Shown here in pieces: positions 26,603-35,688 of a DNA stretch of 64,000 nt (the first letter of the stretch is position 1; the number at the start of each line of letters is the position of its first letter). The notes beneath the pieces were generated by a model that was given only the letters and a program-made list of their open reading frames with translations, was not told the origin of the DNA and made no database searches. The DNA is from Rheinheimera sp. Its GTDB lineage: Bacteria; Pseudomonadota; Gammaproteobacteria; Enterobacterales; Alteromonadaceae. The stretch lies in NCBI GenBank assembly GCA_008015325.1, contig SSFI01000003.1:1-64000 (forward strand), in the 5' to 3' direction. The translations under genes and the position numbers were made by a program.

Positions 26603-27535
26603 GTGTTGTTAACGACGTTGAAAAACCACTTTTTGAGTCACCGTACCGCGCTGTTAGCCTCGATGTTGTTACTGCTAAGTTGTAGTCAGACTGGCCTGGT
26701 ATCCATCAACACTGAGCATCAGTCCGTGAACCGGAATGAACGCGTGCGGCTGCTGGTGTTGCATTACACCGCCATCAACTGGCAACAATCGTTAAAAGCC
26801 CTGACTCAACCCGGCGCTACTGCGGTCAGTGCGCATTACCTGATCCCGGAAAGCTTTGACCCGACCTACCCGGCGGATAAGCCTCTGCAGGTGTATCAGC
26901 TGGTGCCGGAATCACAAAGAGCCTGGCATGCCGGCGCGAGTCACTGGGAAGATCGCAGCGCGCTCAATGACCAGTCGATTGGCATAGAGCTGGTCAATCT
27001 TGGCTGGTGTTATCAACGTAAAGTGCCGCTGGCGCAACCAGCACAGAATGAACTTTGCCTGACACCCGATTTCGACCCGGCGCAGTTACAGCTGTTGGCC
27101 ACCCTGTTAAAAGACATTCTGGCGAGAAACCCGGAGATAAGCCCAAGTCGTGTGGTCGCACACAGTGATATCGCACCATCGCGTAAACAAGATCCTGGCC
27201 CGCGTTTCCCCTGGCAATGGCTGGCGCAGCAAGGTATTGGTGCCTGGTACGACAATCCAACCATGCTGAAATACTGGCAAGGCATGTCGGCCCTGCCTGA
27301 CGTGCATTTAGTGCAGCGTGCTTTACAGCGCTACGGTTATGGCATTGAGGTGAGCGGAGTCTGGGATGACGCCAGCCGCAATGTTCTGATGGCTTTTCAA
27401 CGGCATTTTGTGCCCAATCGCGTCAGTGGTGAGTTAGATATTGAAACCTGTGCCGTGCTTTGGGCCTTGCTGGAAAAGTATTTTCCTGACAGTCTGACCG
27501 GACCTGATAATCTGGCGCTGACTTTACAAGAATAA
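26603..27535 (+). CDS. amiD: N-acetylmuramoyl-L-alanine amidase lipoprotein (AmiD-like)
   Basis: 310 residues from GTG 26603 (GGAG 9 nt upstream). The signal sequence ends in the lipobox LLLLSC. The amidase_2 domain has the zinc ligands in VLHYTAI, VVAHSDIAPSRKQDPG and the catalytic Glu in IGIELVN; a C-terminal peptidoglycan-binding type 1 domain follows (LVQRALQRYGYGIEVSGVWD). This is the outer-membrane amidase AmiD, which cuts the bond between MurNAc or anhydro-MurNAc and L-Ala. Here it separates sugar chains from stem peptides, feeding both branches of the locus. Confidence 0.93.
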   Translation: MLLTTLKNHFLSHRTALLASMLLLLSCSQTGLVSINTEHQSVNRNERVRLLVLHYTAINWQQSLKALTQPGATAVSAHYLIPESFDPTYPADKPLQVYQLVPESQRAWHAGASHWEDRSALNDQSIGIELVNLGWCYQRKVPLAQPAQNELCLTPDFDPAQLQLLATLLKDILARNPEISPSRVVAHSDIAPSRKQDPGPRFPWQWLAQQGIGAWYDNPTMLKYWQGMSALPDVHLVQRALQRYGYGIEVSGVWDDASRNVLMAFQRHFVPNRVSGELDIETCAVLWALLEKYFPDSLTGPDNLALTLQE

Positions 27536-27545
27536 TCGCTGGTTC

Positions 27546-27558
27546 GAATATTAAATTG
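27546..27558. promoter_or_regulatory. Weak half-conserved copy of the operator motif before the NhaC-type gene
   Basis: GAATA-TTA-AATTG: the left half is perfect, the right half keeps three of five positions. It lies 20 nt before the start of the NhaC-type transporter gene. Confidence 0.25.
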
Positions 27559-27577
27559 GTTGAATTGAGGTGTGCTT

Positions 27578-28969
27578 TTGGCTGAATGGATGACGCTGAT
27601 CCCCGCAGTGGTGGCAATTGCGGTGGTACTGTGGCGAAAAGAAGTAATAGTGGCGTTAGTTTTATCGTTATTCAGCGCGGAACTTCTGCAGTTAATTAAA
27701 GGTGGCAGTTCGTTGGTGGGCGCGTCCACTCTCGGTGCTGTCAATACGCTCGAAGCCATGACCAGTGTACTGACAGATCCGGGCAACGCCCGCCTGTTGC
27801 TGTTCGCCTTGATGGTTGGCGCTTTGATGGCCTATATGCGTTATTCCGGTGGCGTCGCGGCACTGGTCACCAGTCTGGTAAATCGGGGGGTGGCCAAAAC
27901 TGCCCGGCAGAGTAAGTTACTGGCGTTTTTTACCGGGGTGGTGATTTTTATTGAATCCAATTTGTCGGTACTGACTGCCGGTATTTTATCGCGTGGTCTG
28001 TTTGATAAATTTAAAATCAGCCGCGCCGAACTGGCCTACATCATCGACAGCACCAGTGCACCTATCTGTATTCTGATCTTGCTCAATGGCTGGGGTGCTT
28101 ATGTGTTGGGCTTAATCACGCCTTACGCAATACAAGACAATCCGGTGTCGGTATTGATGGCGACCATTCCATTGAACTTCTATGCGATTTTTACCTTGCT
28201 GCTGGTACTGTTTACCGTTTGGACGGGCCGGCATTTAGGGCCTATGCGTCGTGCCAACATGCAACTGAACAAAATCGACGGTCACGACGAGCAGGAAGTA
28301 GCCCCGACCAAAGCCCGTTTTATGCTGGTGCCTTTGCTGACGATGATAGTCGGTATGGTTGGTTTTATGCTGTGGACAGGCAACGGCGATTTAGCGCAGG
28401 GTTCGGGTTCTAAATCCGTTTTGTATGCCACGACGTTGAGCTGTGTGGTGGCTTATCTGATGTTGCTGCTCAGCAAACAATATAATCATCAACAACTGGT
28501 TAATATTGGCTTTAAGGGCATGAGCGAATTACTCGGGCTGGTCAGTATTTTGCTGCTGGCGCTGGCACTTGGCCAAAGTCTGAAAAGCCTGGGCACCGGC
28601 TTGTATATTTCTGGCCTGGTTGCCGAATCCTTACCATTGTGGTTAGTTCCGGCCATGTTGTTTTTAGCCGGCGCGCTCATCTCATTCACCACCGGCACTT
28701 CATGGGGCACATTTGCTATTTTGATCCCCATCGGTATGCCGTTAGTGGTCAATCTGGGCTTGCCACCATCGCTGGTACTGGCGGCCATTCTGGGTGGCGG
28801 CGTATTTGGTGATCACTGCTCCCCAATCTCTGATACCACTGCGGTCAGTGCTGTCGCCGCCGGCTGCGACTTGCTGGAGCACACCCGCACCCAACTGCCT
28901 TATGCACTGATTTGTGCCGCGTTGGCCCTTATCGGTTATTTGGTCTGTGGTGTTGTGATGATTGGTTAA
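27578..28969 (+). CDS. NhaC-family Na+/H+ antiporter-like transporter
   Basis: About 463 residues with 10-12 hydrophobic segments of the NhaC domain family (IESNLSVLTAGILSRGLFDKF, TGTSWGTFAILIPIGMPL and GGGVFGDHCSPISDTT). TTG 27578 is preferred because GAGG lies 7 nt before it; GTG 27572 is too close. Members exchange Na+ and H+, and some relatives couple ions to small acids. It lies 42 nt after the amidase and before the convergent D-lactate dehydrogenase, so it may return Na+ used by the symporter or move a product such as D-lactate; this is inference. Confidence 0.85.
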   Translation: MAEWMTLIPAVVAIAVVLWRKEVIVALVLSLFSAELLQLIKGGSSLVGASTLGAVNTLEAMTSVLTDPGNARLLLFALMVGALMAYMRYSGGVAALVTSLVNRGVAKTARQSKLLAFFTGVVIFIESNLSVLTAGILSRGLFDKFKISRAELAYIIDSTSAPICILILLNGWGAYVLGLITPYAIQDNPVSVLMATIPLNFYAIFTLLLVLFTVWTGRHLGPMRRANMQLNKIDGHDEQEVAPTKARFMLVPLLTMIVGMVGFMLWTGNGDLAQGSGSKSVLYATTLSCVVAYLMLLLSKQYNHQQLVNIGFKGMSELLGLVSILLLALALGQSLKSLGTGLYISGLVAESLPLWLVPAMLFLAGALISFTTGTSWGTFAILIPIGMPLVVNLGLPPSLVLAAILGGGVFGDHCSPISDTTAVSAVAAGCDLLEHTRTQLPYALICAALALIGYLVCGVVMIG

Positions 28970-28984
28970 CCCGCGAAGTGTTGT

Positions 28985-29014
28985 AAAAAAAGCAGCCTCG
29001 TGCTGCTTTTTTTT
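28985..29014. terminator. Bidirectional terminator between the NhaC-type gene and dld2
   Basis: AAAGCAGC / GCTGCTTT stem with a short loop, flanked by an A-run on the left and a T-run on the right, so usable from both sides. Confidence 0.88.
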
Positions 29015-29039
29015 ACAGAATGAACTATTGCTTCGCTGT

Positions 29040-31925
29040 TCACTCGGAGCCGCGTTGTCCGGTTGAGGCCGATTGTGTATCCAGCAGCTGTAATAAGGAT
29101 TGATACAGCAAACCACTGTGAGCTGACAAACCGATTTCGCAGGTCCTGCTGGTGGAATATCCACCGTGACAAGCATCGACCTGCGATTTTAATGGCGACA
29201 ACGCTGCAGCGTTCAGTTCTGGCAGCTGAAAACCTTTATCGCCGGCAAAACCGCAACAATGAATGTCCTGTGGCACCACGACCTCTGCGCTCAGCAACTC
29301 CGCCAGTTGTAACTGCAGGCTATCTGCCTGCATTCGTCGGCTGGAACAGGTTTGATGTAAGGCGATCCTTGCCGCTTTCGTCGTCACTTGTAAGCGTGGT
29401 AACAAATACTGCAAAGCAAATCCGGCTGGTTCTAATAACTTCAATCCGTTGTAACACGGGTCCTTTTTCGCATCCTCCAACAGCTTTTGCGTACAGGGGC
29501 TGGTATCGACCAATACCGGCAACTGGCCCTGCCGGCTTTGGTGCCACAAGGCGGCCAGCAACTGCGCAGATTTTGCTGATGACGCATTAAACTGACCTTT
29601 ACTCTGAAACGGCAGCCCACAGCATTGGCTGGTAAGCGCCGCAGGATAAGCAAACCGCAAACCGGCTTTGTCTGCCAGCGAACGGACAATCCCGGTCAGA
29701 TTTCGCCGATCCGGGTTCTCTTCCTGCGGCCCCATCACGCGGCTGACACAGCTTGGCACATAGATAAAATCTGCGTCCTTGTCTTGATCCGGGCGTGCCA
29801 GCTCGCCTGCGCTGGCAGGCATGGTACTCAGCCAGACTGGCAAACCATATGGATGCAGACGTTGCGTCAGACGTTGCAGTCGGCCTGTTCCAATCAGACG
29901 GGCTGCAGCATTACCGATCCCCAAGCCGGTGGCGGCGACCTTGGTCACAGTTGAAAAATTTTCTGCAAGTAGCCGGGAAATCTTGCCTTCTGGCTTGGCG
30001 ACGTTACGGCTTTGCCGGGTTAAATCGCCGGTATTAATGCCAACCGGGCATTGCGTGGCGCAAAGCCCGCAGGCTGCACAGGTTTGCACTGCCTGATAAT
30101 CGTGATGCTGCAGCAAATCGGCAGACAAACGCGCCTGACCTTCGTTATCCAGCGTGGCGAGATAGCGGTTTGCCACAATACGCTGCCTGGGTGTCATGGT
30201 CAGATTACGCGACGGGCAGACCCGCTCGCAGAAACCGCATTCAATACAGGCGTCGATCAGTGGATTGCTGACTGGCAGCGGTTTTAAATTTTGCAGATAA
30301 ACCAAGGGGTCATCGTTGAGTAGCACCCCCGGATTTAACATGCCTTGCGGGTCCAGCAGTTGCTTGATCCGCCGCATCGCCGCATAAGCCTTATCGCCCC
30401 ATTCACGGCGGACAAAAGGCGCCATATTCCGACCTGTGCCGTGTTCTGCTTTCAACGACCCGTCGAAATCATCCACGACATGGCAGACCACCGCATCAAT
30501 CAATTGCTGATAACGCAGCTTTTCTTGTGCCGTGCTAAAGCCCTGCGCAAAAATAAAATGCATATTGCCGTCCAGCGCATGGCCATAAATGACGGCATGC
30601 TGATAACCGTGCGTATTGAGTAAATCGCGCAGGTCCGCTAAAGCTTCAGTCAGCCGGGCCACCGGGTAACAAACATCTTCGATAAGTGCGGTAGTCCCGG
30701 CAGGCCGAGTCGCACCGACAGCCGGAAACACGCCTTTACGCACATTCCAATATTGCTGGCACAGCGCTTTGTCCATGCTAAATGGCAGGCTGCGCGGGTC
30801 TTTGAATGATGTGATGGCCTGCTCAATCTGACTGATTTGGCGCTTTAGTACATCCACACAGTCTGCACCGGTCTGGATCAATAAAGCGGTGACGCCGGGT
30901 TCCAGTGCTGCAACCACTGCCGGCACACCGGCTTGATGCCTTACCGCCGCGAGCGCTTTATCGTCCAGCAGTTCACAGGCGCCAACCACCTGACGGCCGA
31001 GCTGTGCTAATGACTGCACCGCAAGTCCTGCCCTGTGTAAATCCGGGAATAACATAAAGGCGCTGGCGCTTTCAGTATCCAGTGCAATAGTGCGCTGCGT
31101 CACTTCAGCAATAAAACCTAGGGTCCCTTCAGAACCAATCATCAGGTGACAGAGCATTTGCAACGGATCGTCAAAATCCAGTAATGCCCGCAGGCCATAG
31201 CCAGTGGTATTTTTCAGCTGATATTTGCGCCGGATACGCTGACAAAGCAGCTCGTCGCTGCGAATTGATTCTGCAACAGCGCTAAGGTCGGCTAATAAAG
31301 CCGATTTTTGTTGTCGAAACGCCGACACACTACTTGGATCTGCGCTATCAAGCATGGTGCCATCGGCCAGTACCAGTTTCATCGCGTCAAGCATCTGATA
31401 GGTGTCGAGTGCATTCATCCCCGATGCATTATTGGCACAAATACCACCGATAGTTGCGCTGGCCAAAGATGCCGGCACCGGGGCTATCATCCGGCCATAA
31501 GGTTTTAATAACGCATTGGCATCACCGCCACGGACCATAGGGCCGCAACTGATGGATAAACCTTGTTGTCCGATACGAGAGTGACTAAAACCGGAACCCA
31601 GCTGAACTAATACCTGGTCCGTCAGAGTCTGACCGGACAAACTGGTACCGGCGGCACGGAAGGTTAAGCCAACCTGAGAACAACGCGCAGCTGTAAGTAC
31701 CTGCTGTAATTGCTCAAGGCTGTGGATTGTGACAATCAGTTGCGGGATCAGCTGATAAAAGCTGGCGTCGTGGCTTTTGCTGACCAGGTCCAGCGGATGG
31801 GTATTGAGCGCGCCGTCAGGTAACAGTGGGCGGATTTGGTCGATAAAACCGGCAAAATCCCGGGCTTTTTTGGCCACTTGCGGGCCATTGGACCGGGACA
31901 AGCCCTGATCTCCCTGCGTCTGCAT
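29040..31925 (-). CDS. FAD/Fe-S D-lactate dehydrogenase (Dld-II type)
   Basis: About 961 residues from ATG 31925 (AGGTGA 5 nt upstream; GTG 31934 is dropped). Order: FAD-binding type 4 domain (FRAAGTSLSGQT, CANNASGMN), FAD-oxidase C-terminal domain, two 4Fe-4S clusters (CIECGFCERVCP and CAACGLCATQCP), then two CCG repeats (QCCGLPF and HCCGFAG). This GlcD-GlpC fusion is that of Dld-II of Shewanella, which oxidises D-lactate to pyruvate for the respiratory chain. Related fusions use D-2-hydroxyglutarate or glycolate. MurQ in the same locus produces D-lactate, so the D-lactate call fits well. Confidence 0.85.
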   Translation of the reverse strand: MQTQGDQGLSRSNGPQVAKKARDFAGFIDQIRPLLPDGALNTHPLDLVSKSHDASFYQLIPQLIVTIHSLEQLQQVLTAARCSQVGLTFRAAGTSLSGQTLTDQVLVQLGSGFSHSRIGQQGLSISCGPMVRGGDANALLKPYGRMIAPVPASLASATIGGICANNASGMNALDTYQMLDAMKLVLADGTMLDSADPSSVSAFRQQKSALLADLSAVAESIRSDELLCQRIRRKYQLKNTTGYGLRALLDFDDPLQMLCHLMIGSEGTLGFIAEVTQRTIALDTESASAFMLFPDLHRAGLAVQSLAQLGRQVVGACELLDDKALAAVRHQAGVPAVVAALEPGVTALLIQTGADCVDVLKRQISQIEQAITSFKDPRSLPFSMDKALCQQYWNVRKGVFPAVGATRPAGTTALIEDVCYPVARLTEALADLRDLLNTHGYQHAVIYGHALDGNMHFIFAQGFSTAQEKLRYQQLIDAVVCHVVDDFDGSLKAEHGTGRNMAPFVRREWGDKAYAAMRRIKQLLDPQGMLNPGVLLNDDPLVYLQNLKPLPVSNPLIDACIECGFCERVCPSRNLTMTPRQRIVANRYLATLDNEGQARLSADLLQHHDYQAVQTCAACGLCATQCPVGINTGDLTRQSRNVAKPEGKISRLLAENFSTVTKVAATGLGIGNAAARLIGTGRLQRLTQRLHPYGLPVWLSTMPASAGELARPDQDKDADFIYVPSCVSRVMGPQEENPDRRNLTGIVRSLADKAGLRFAYPAALTSQCCGLPFQSKGQFNASSAKSAQLLAALWHQSRQGQLPVLVDTSPCTQKLLEDAKKDPCYNGLKLLEPAGFALQYLLPRLQVTTKAARIALHQTCSSRRMQADSLQLQLAELLSAEVVVPQDIHCCGFAGDKGFQLPELNAAALSPLKSQVDACHGGYSTSRTCEIGLSAHSGLLYQSLLQLLDTQSASTGQRGSE

Positions 31926-31935
31926 CGCAGTCACC

Positions 31936-31948
31936 TGATAATTTATTC
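31936..31948. promoter_or_regulatory. Weak copy of the operator motif before the D-lactate dehydrogenase gene
   Basis: TGATA-ATT-TATTC, a perfect right half and three of five positions on the left, 11 nt before the ATG. A second TATTC/ATTATTC element lies at 31974-31980. Confidence 0.25.
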
Positions 31949-32027
31949 GTTGTTTACTAAATATACTTCAGTAATTATTCGAATGGTAGCTGCAGATAGT
32001 TGCAAAGTGCGCGTTGAAAAATAAATT

Positions 32028-32984
32028 TCAGGCAGCGCTAGCCGGCGATAATTCGGTCAGCTGCTGCGCTATAAGCTCGGCCTCAACCGGCCAGAATATT
32101 TCATCACGTGGTTGCTCAACACCAGTCACACCGTCCTGTGGCCGGCAATTTTTTAAGGCGTCGCGCCATTCCTGTGGCACCTGCTCAATGCCGCCGATAG
32201 CGCCAAATACCGCAGCAACAATCACTGCGTTGGTGCCGGTATCACCGCCCTGGCGGATGGTATCAACCAAAGCTTCACCTAAGGATTTGGCATACAGCAG
32301 CTGAAACAACAGATTCTGAAAGGCGGCTAAGGCCGGATTTTGCTGCCGAAGCTCGCTGCTGCCCGGCATAAACAACGCCTGCGCAATGGCGGCGCGGATC
32401 TGTGGGTCCGATTTCAGCTCCTGCGCCCAGGTTTCAACGTCCTGATACAACGTATCGGCATCGGCGCCACTATCAATGGCTTTGGCCAGCAACATCGCAT
32501 ACAGGCCGCTTATTTCTTGCATCAGCACGGCGTTTTGCGTCAGAGCAGTATCTGCCATCGCCCAGGCGGCGATTTGTGGCAGGGAAAAATGCACGCCAAG
32601 AATACACAGCGGCGTTAAACGTGCCAGGGCATTAGCGGTATAGTCGCGCTCATCCGGCCCGCCGACAATTGCGCGTTGTAAAGATGCACCCAGCGCAAAA
32701 GGTTCAGTGCTGAGCCAGTAGCGATAAGCCGACAGCGCCTGCTCCTCCTGATAACTGCGGCAATATTGCAGCATTCGGGCCTGCAGCAACATCAGCTCGC
32801 CTTCTTCGGTCGGCTGTCCGGCCAGTGTGTGCCATGGACCACAATCCTGCAGTTGCAACAGCTCAGCTGCAGGTTTACGTCTGAGTTCTGCCGGCTGACA
32901 AAACTCAAACTGGGTGCCCAGTGCATCGGCGGCTAAGGCCGCTGCCAGCGCGCCCTGCGCCCGTTGCAAAGTCGTTAAAACCAT
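32028..32984 (-). CDS. ADP-ribosylglycohydrolase-like protein with altered metal site
   Basis: About 318 residues from ATG 32984, which has GGAGG directly upstream; the frame to 33089 is dropped. It has the all-helical ADP-ribosylglycohydrolase pattern: GALAAALAADALGTQFEF at the start and RQGGDTGTNAVIVAAVFGA near the end. In typical members the metal ligands are T-D-D-T/S near the start and G-D-T-D-T near the end. Here they read T-E-E-G and G-D-T-G-T, so one Asp is lost and two are Glu. It may have lost, or changed, the hydrolase activity. Single gene, at the right edge of the murein locus. Confidence 0.82.
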   Translation of the reverse strand: MVLTTLQRAQGALAAALAADALGTQFEFCQPAELRRKPAAELLQLQDCGPWHTLAGQPTEEGELMLLQARMLQYCRSYQEEQALSAYRYWLSTEPFALGASLQRAIVGGPDERDYTANALARLTPLCILGVHFSLPQIAAWAMADTALTQNAVLMQEISGLYAMLLAKAIDSGADADTLYQDVETWAQELKSDPQIRAAIAQALFMPGSSELRQQNPALAAFQNLLFQLLYAKSLGEALVDTIRQGGDTGTNAVIVAAVFGAIGGIEQVPQEWRDALKNCRPQDGVTGVEQPRDEIFWPVEAELIAQQLTELSPASAA

Positions 32985-33121
32985 GACACCTCCTGTATGC
33001 AAGAAATCTGATGCACAGTCTGCAGGCAGAGCCTGTACATTGCAAGCATCTGATTTTACAAAAGTCACTGTTGACCGGGCTTGCAGCACACTTGTCGCGG
33101 GTGACAGCTTAAATAACCGAC

Positions 33122-33149
33122 AAAAAAGCCAACCCGGAGGTTGGCTTTT
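33122..33149 (-). terminator. Terminator of ppsA
   Basis: AAAAGCCAACC / GGTTGGCTTTT stem with a CGGA loop, placed 26 nt past the ppsA stop; reading leftward it ends in a T run. Confidence 0.9.
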
Positions 33150-33174
33150 CAGGACTCAGCGGTTACAGCGTTAC

Positions 33175-35550
33175 TTAAGCGCCGTATTTTTCTGCCAGAT
33201 ATAACCAGGTTTCCAGCACTGTGTCAGGGTTCAGCGATACTGAATCGATGCCCTGATCCATCAGCCAGGCGGCGAAATCTTCATGATCTGACGGGCCCTG
33301 GCCACAGATCCCGACATATTTGCCTTTGGCTTTGGCGGTTGAAATCGCCATCGACAGCAGCTTTTTAATGGCCGGGTTGCGTTCATCAAACAGGTGGGCA
33401 ATGAGGCCGGAATCACGGTCCAGACCCAAAGTCAGCTGCGTCAGATCGTTCGAACCAATCGAGAAACCATCGAAGAATTCAAGGAATTCTTCCGCCAGCA
33501 GGCAGTTGGATGGCAGCTCACACATCATGATAACTTTGAGGCCATTTTCACCGCGTTTTAAGCCTTGCTCGGCCAATAAACCAATCACCGCTTCGGCTTC
33601 GCTTAAGGTGCGTACGAACGGGATCATGATCTCGACATTAGTCAGGCCCATGTCATTGCGCACGCGTTTTAACGCTTCACACTCAAGGGCAAAACAGTCG
33701 CGGAAATCTTCAGAGATATACCGCGACGCGCCACGGAAACCAATCATCGGGTTCTCTTCATGTGGCTCGTATTGGCGGCCGCCAACCAGGTTGGCGTATT
33801 CGTTCGATTTAAAATCTGACATCCGCACTATCACCCGCTCCGGCGCAAAAGCAGCCGCCAGCGTCGAGATACCTTCAGTCAGTTTGGCGACGTAGAACTC
33901 TACCGGCGAGGCATAACCGGCTATCATTTCATCGATTTGCGCTTTAACATCCGCCGGTTGCACGCTGTAATTCAGCAGTGCTTTTGGATGCACACCAATC
34001 ATCCGGTTGATGATAAATTCCAGCCGTGCCAGACCAATACCAGCATGTGGCAGTTTGGCAAAACCAAAAGCGCGTTCCGGGTTACCGACGTTCATCATGA
34101 TTTTCATCTTCAGCGCCGGCATGCTGTCAACCCGTGAAGTCACCACGTTAAACGGCAGAATGGCATCATAGACATAACCGGTATCGCCTTCGGCACAGGA
34201 CACTGTAACCTGCTGACCGGTTTTTACTTTCTCAGTCGCATCGCCACAACCGACCACAGCCGGAATACCCAGTTCACGGGCGATAATCGCGGCGTGACAA
34301 GTGCGGCCACCGCGGTTGGTGACGATGGCTGAGGCGCGTTTCATGATCGGTTCCCAGTCCGGGTCTGTCATGTCGGTGATCAGCACATCACCGGGTTGGA
34401 TTTGGTCCATGTCAGCAATGCTGGCCAGTACTTTGGCCGTACCTGAACCGATTTTATGGCCGATAGCGCGGCCTTCAGTAACAACTGCGGCGCTGCCTTG
34501 TAACTGATAACGCTCCATCGAGTTACTGTCTTCGCGCGAGCGCACCGTTTCAGGCCGGGCCTGCACTATGTACAGCTTGCCGTCGATACCGTCTTTCGCC
34601 CATTCGATGTCCATCGGCCGGCCGTAGTGTTTTTCGATGGTGATGGCCTGACGGGCTAACTCTTCAACTTCAGCATCTGTGATGGAGAACTGACGGCGTT
34701 TGTCGGCGGCCACATCTTCAATCCGCACTTGTTTGCCGTGGCTGTGTTCGCCAGAGTAAACCATCTGCACCAGCTTACTGCCTAAGGTGCGGCGTACCAC
34801 AGCCGGGCGACCGGCGCTGACCGTTGGTTTGTGCACATAAAACTCGTCCGGGTTAACAGCACCCTGCACCACCATTTCGCCAAGACCAAAGCTTGACGTG
34901 ATGAAGACCACATCTTCAAAACCCGATTCGGTATCAATAGAGAACATCACGCCGCTGGAAGCGCAATCTGAACGCACCATGCGCTGTACACCGGCGGATA
35001 AAGCTACGCCGCGGTGGTCATAGCCCTGATGCACGCGATAAGAAATGGCGCGGTCATTAAATAACGAGGCAAACACGTGTTTAATGGCTTCGATGACGTG
35101 TTCATAGCCGCGTACGTTTAAGAAGGTTTCCTGCTGACCGGCGAAGGACGCGTCCGGCATATCTTCGGCTGTGGCACTGGAGCGCACGGCGAAAGAAGCG
35201 TCGTTGCCCATACCAGCACATAACTGGTCAAAAGCCTGACGGATGGCGGTTTCAAATTCTGGCTGGAATGGTGTGTCAATCACCCATTGACGGATTTGCG
35301 CGCCGGCTTTGGCCAGTGCCGTCACGTCGTCGACATCCAGGCCGTCGAGCAGCTGATAAATCCGCTCGTTCACACCGCTTTGCTCAAGGAATTGGTTAAA
35401 GGCTTCGGCTGTGGTGGCAAAGCCGCCCGGTACTTGCACACCGACGCCAGAAAGGTTACTGATCATCTCACCCAAAGAGGCATTTTTTCCTCCAACCCGC
35501 GGGACATCGTGCATGCCCAAATCCTGATACCAAACAACGAATTCTTGCAC
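33175..35550 (-). CDS. ppsA: Phosphoenolpyruvate synthase
   Basis: 791 residues, the usual length. The ATP-grasp N-terminal domain begins [10 protein letters not shown]; the phosphohistidine swivel domain has the catalytic His in [20 protein letters not shown]; the C-terminal PEP-utilising barrel has [16 protein letters not shown]. It makes PEP from pyruvate and ATP for gluconeogenesis, which suits growth on D-lactate and amino acids released from murein. Start is GTG 35550 with GGAGA 7 nt upstream. It is divergent from ppsR, its regulator, with a palindrome in between. Confidence 0.97.
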   Translation of the reverse strand: MQEFVVWYQDLGMHDVPRVGGKNASLGEMISNLSGVGVQVPGGFATTAEAFNQFLEQSGVNERIYQLLDGLDVDDVTALAKAGAQIRQWVIDTPFQPEFETAIRQAFDQLCAGMGNDASFAVRSSATAEDMPDASFAGQQETFLNVRGYEHVIEAIKHVFASLFNDRAISYRVHQGYDHRGVALSAGVQRMVRSDCASSGVMFSIDTESGFEDVVFITSSFGLGEMVVQGAVNPDEFYVHKPTVSAGRPAVVRRTLGSKLVQMVYSGEHSHGKQVRIEDVAADKRRQFSITDAEVEELARQAITIEKHYGRPMDIEWAKDGIDGKLYIVQARPETVRSREDSNSMERYQLQGSAAVVTEGRAIGHKIGSGTAKVLASIADMDQIQPGDVLITDMTDPDWEPIMKRASAIVTNRGGRTCHAAIIARELGIPAVVGCGDATEKVKTGQQVTVSCAEGDTGYVYDAILPFNVVTSRVDSMPALKMKIMMNVGNPERAFGFAKLPHAGIGLARLEFIINRMIGVHPKALLNYSVQPADVKAQIDEMIAGYASPVEFYVAKLTEGISTLAAAFAPERVIVRMSDFKSNEYANLVGGRQYEPHEENPMIGFRGASRYISEDFRDCFALECEALKRVRNDMGLTNVEIMIPFVRTLSEAEAVIGLLAEQGLKRGENGLKVIMMCELPSNCLLAEEFLEFFDGFSIGSNDLTQLTLGLDRDSGLIAHLFDERNPAIKKLLSMAISTAKAKGKYVGICGQGPSDHEDFAAWLMDQGIDSVSLNPDTVLETWLYLAEKYGA

Positions 35551-35579
35551 AGTATGTCTCCAATTTTTGTTGCAGGTTA

Positions 35580-35591
35580 TGTAAGCTTACA
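35580..35591. promoter_or_regulatory. Perfect 12-bp palindrome in the ppsA/ppsR intergenic region
   Basis: TGTAAGCTTACA, centred about 35 nt upstream of the ppsA start. It could be the operator of a dimeric regulator of gluconeogenesis. It does not match the 15-bp HexR or the Cra consensus, so I name no protein. Confidence 0.4.
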
Positions 35592-35688
35592 GCGGCAGAC
35601 ACGTAAGCAAAATAATTCTACACTGCTGGCCGTCCAAATTAAAATGCTAATTTTTAATGAAAATTTATAACAACAAATGGGGTTTCTG

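Noticed and set aside
28742..29176. 144-codon minus-strand frame across the NhaC gene end and terminator
   Set aside because: Crosses a strong terminator and has no family pattern.
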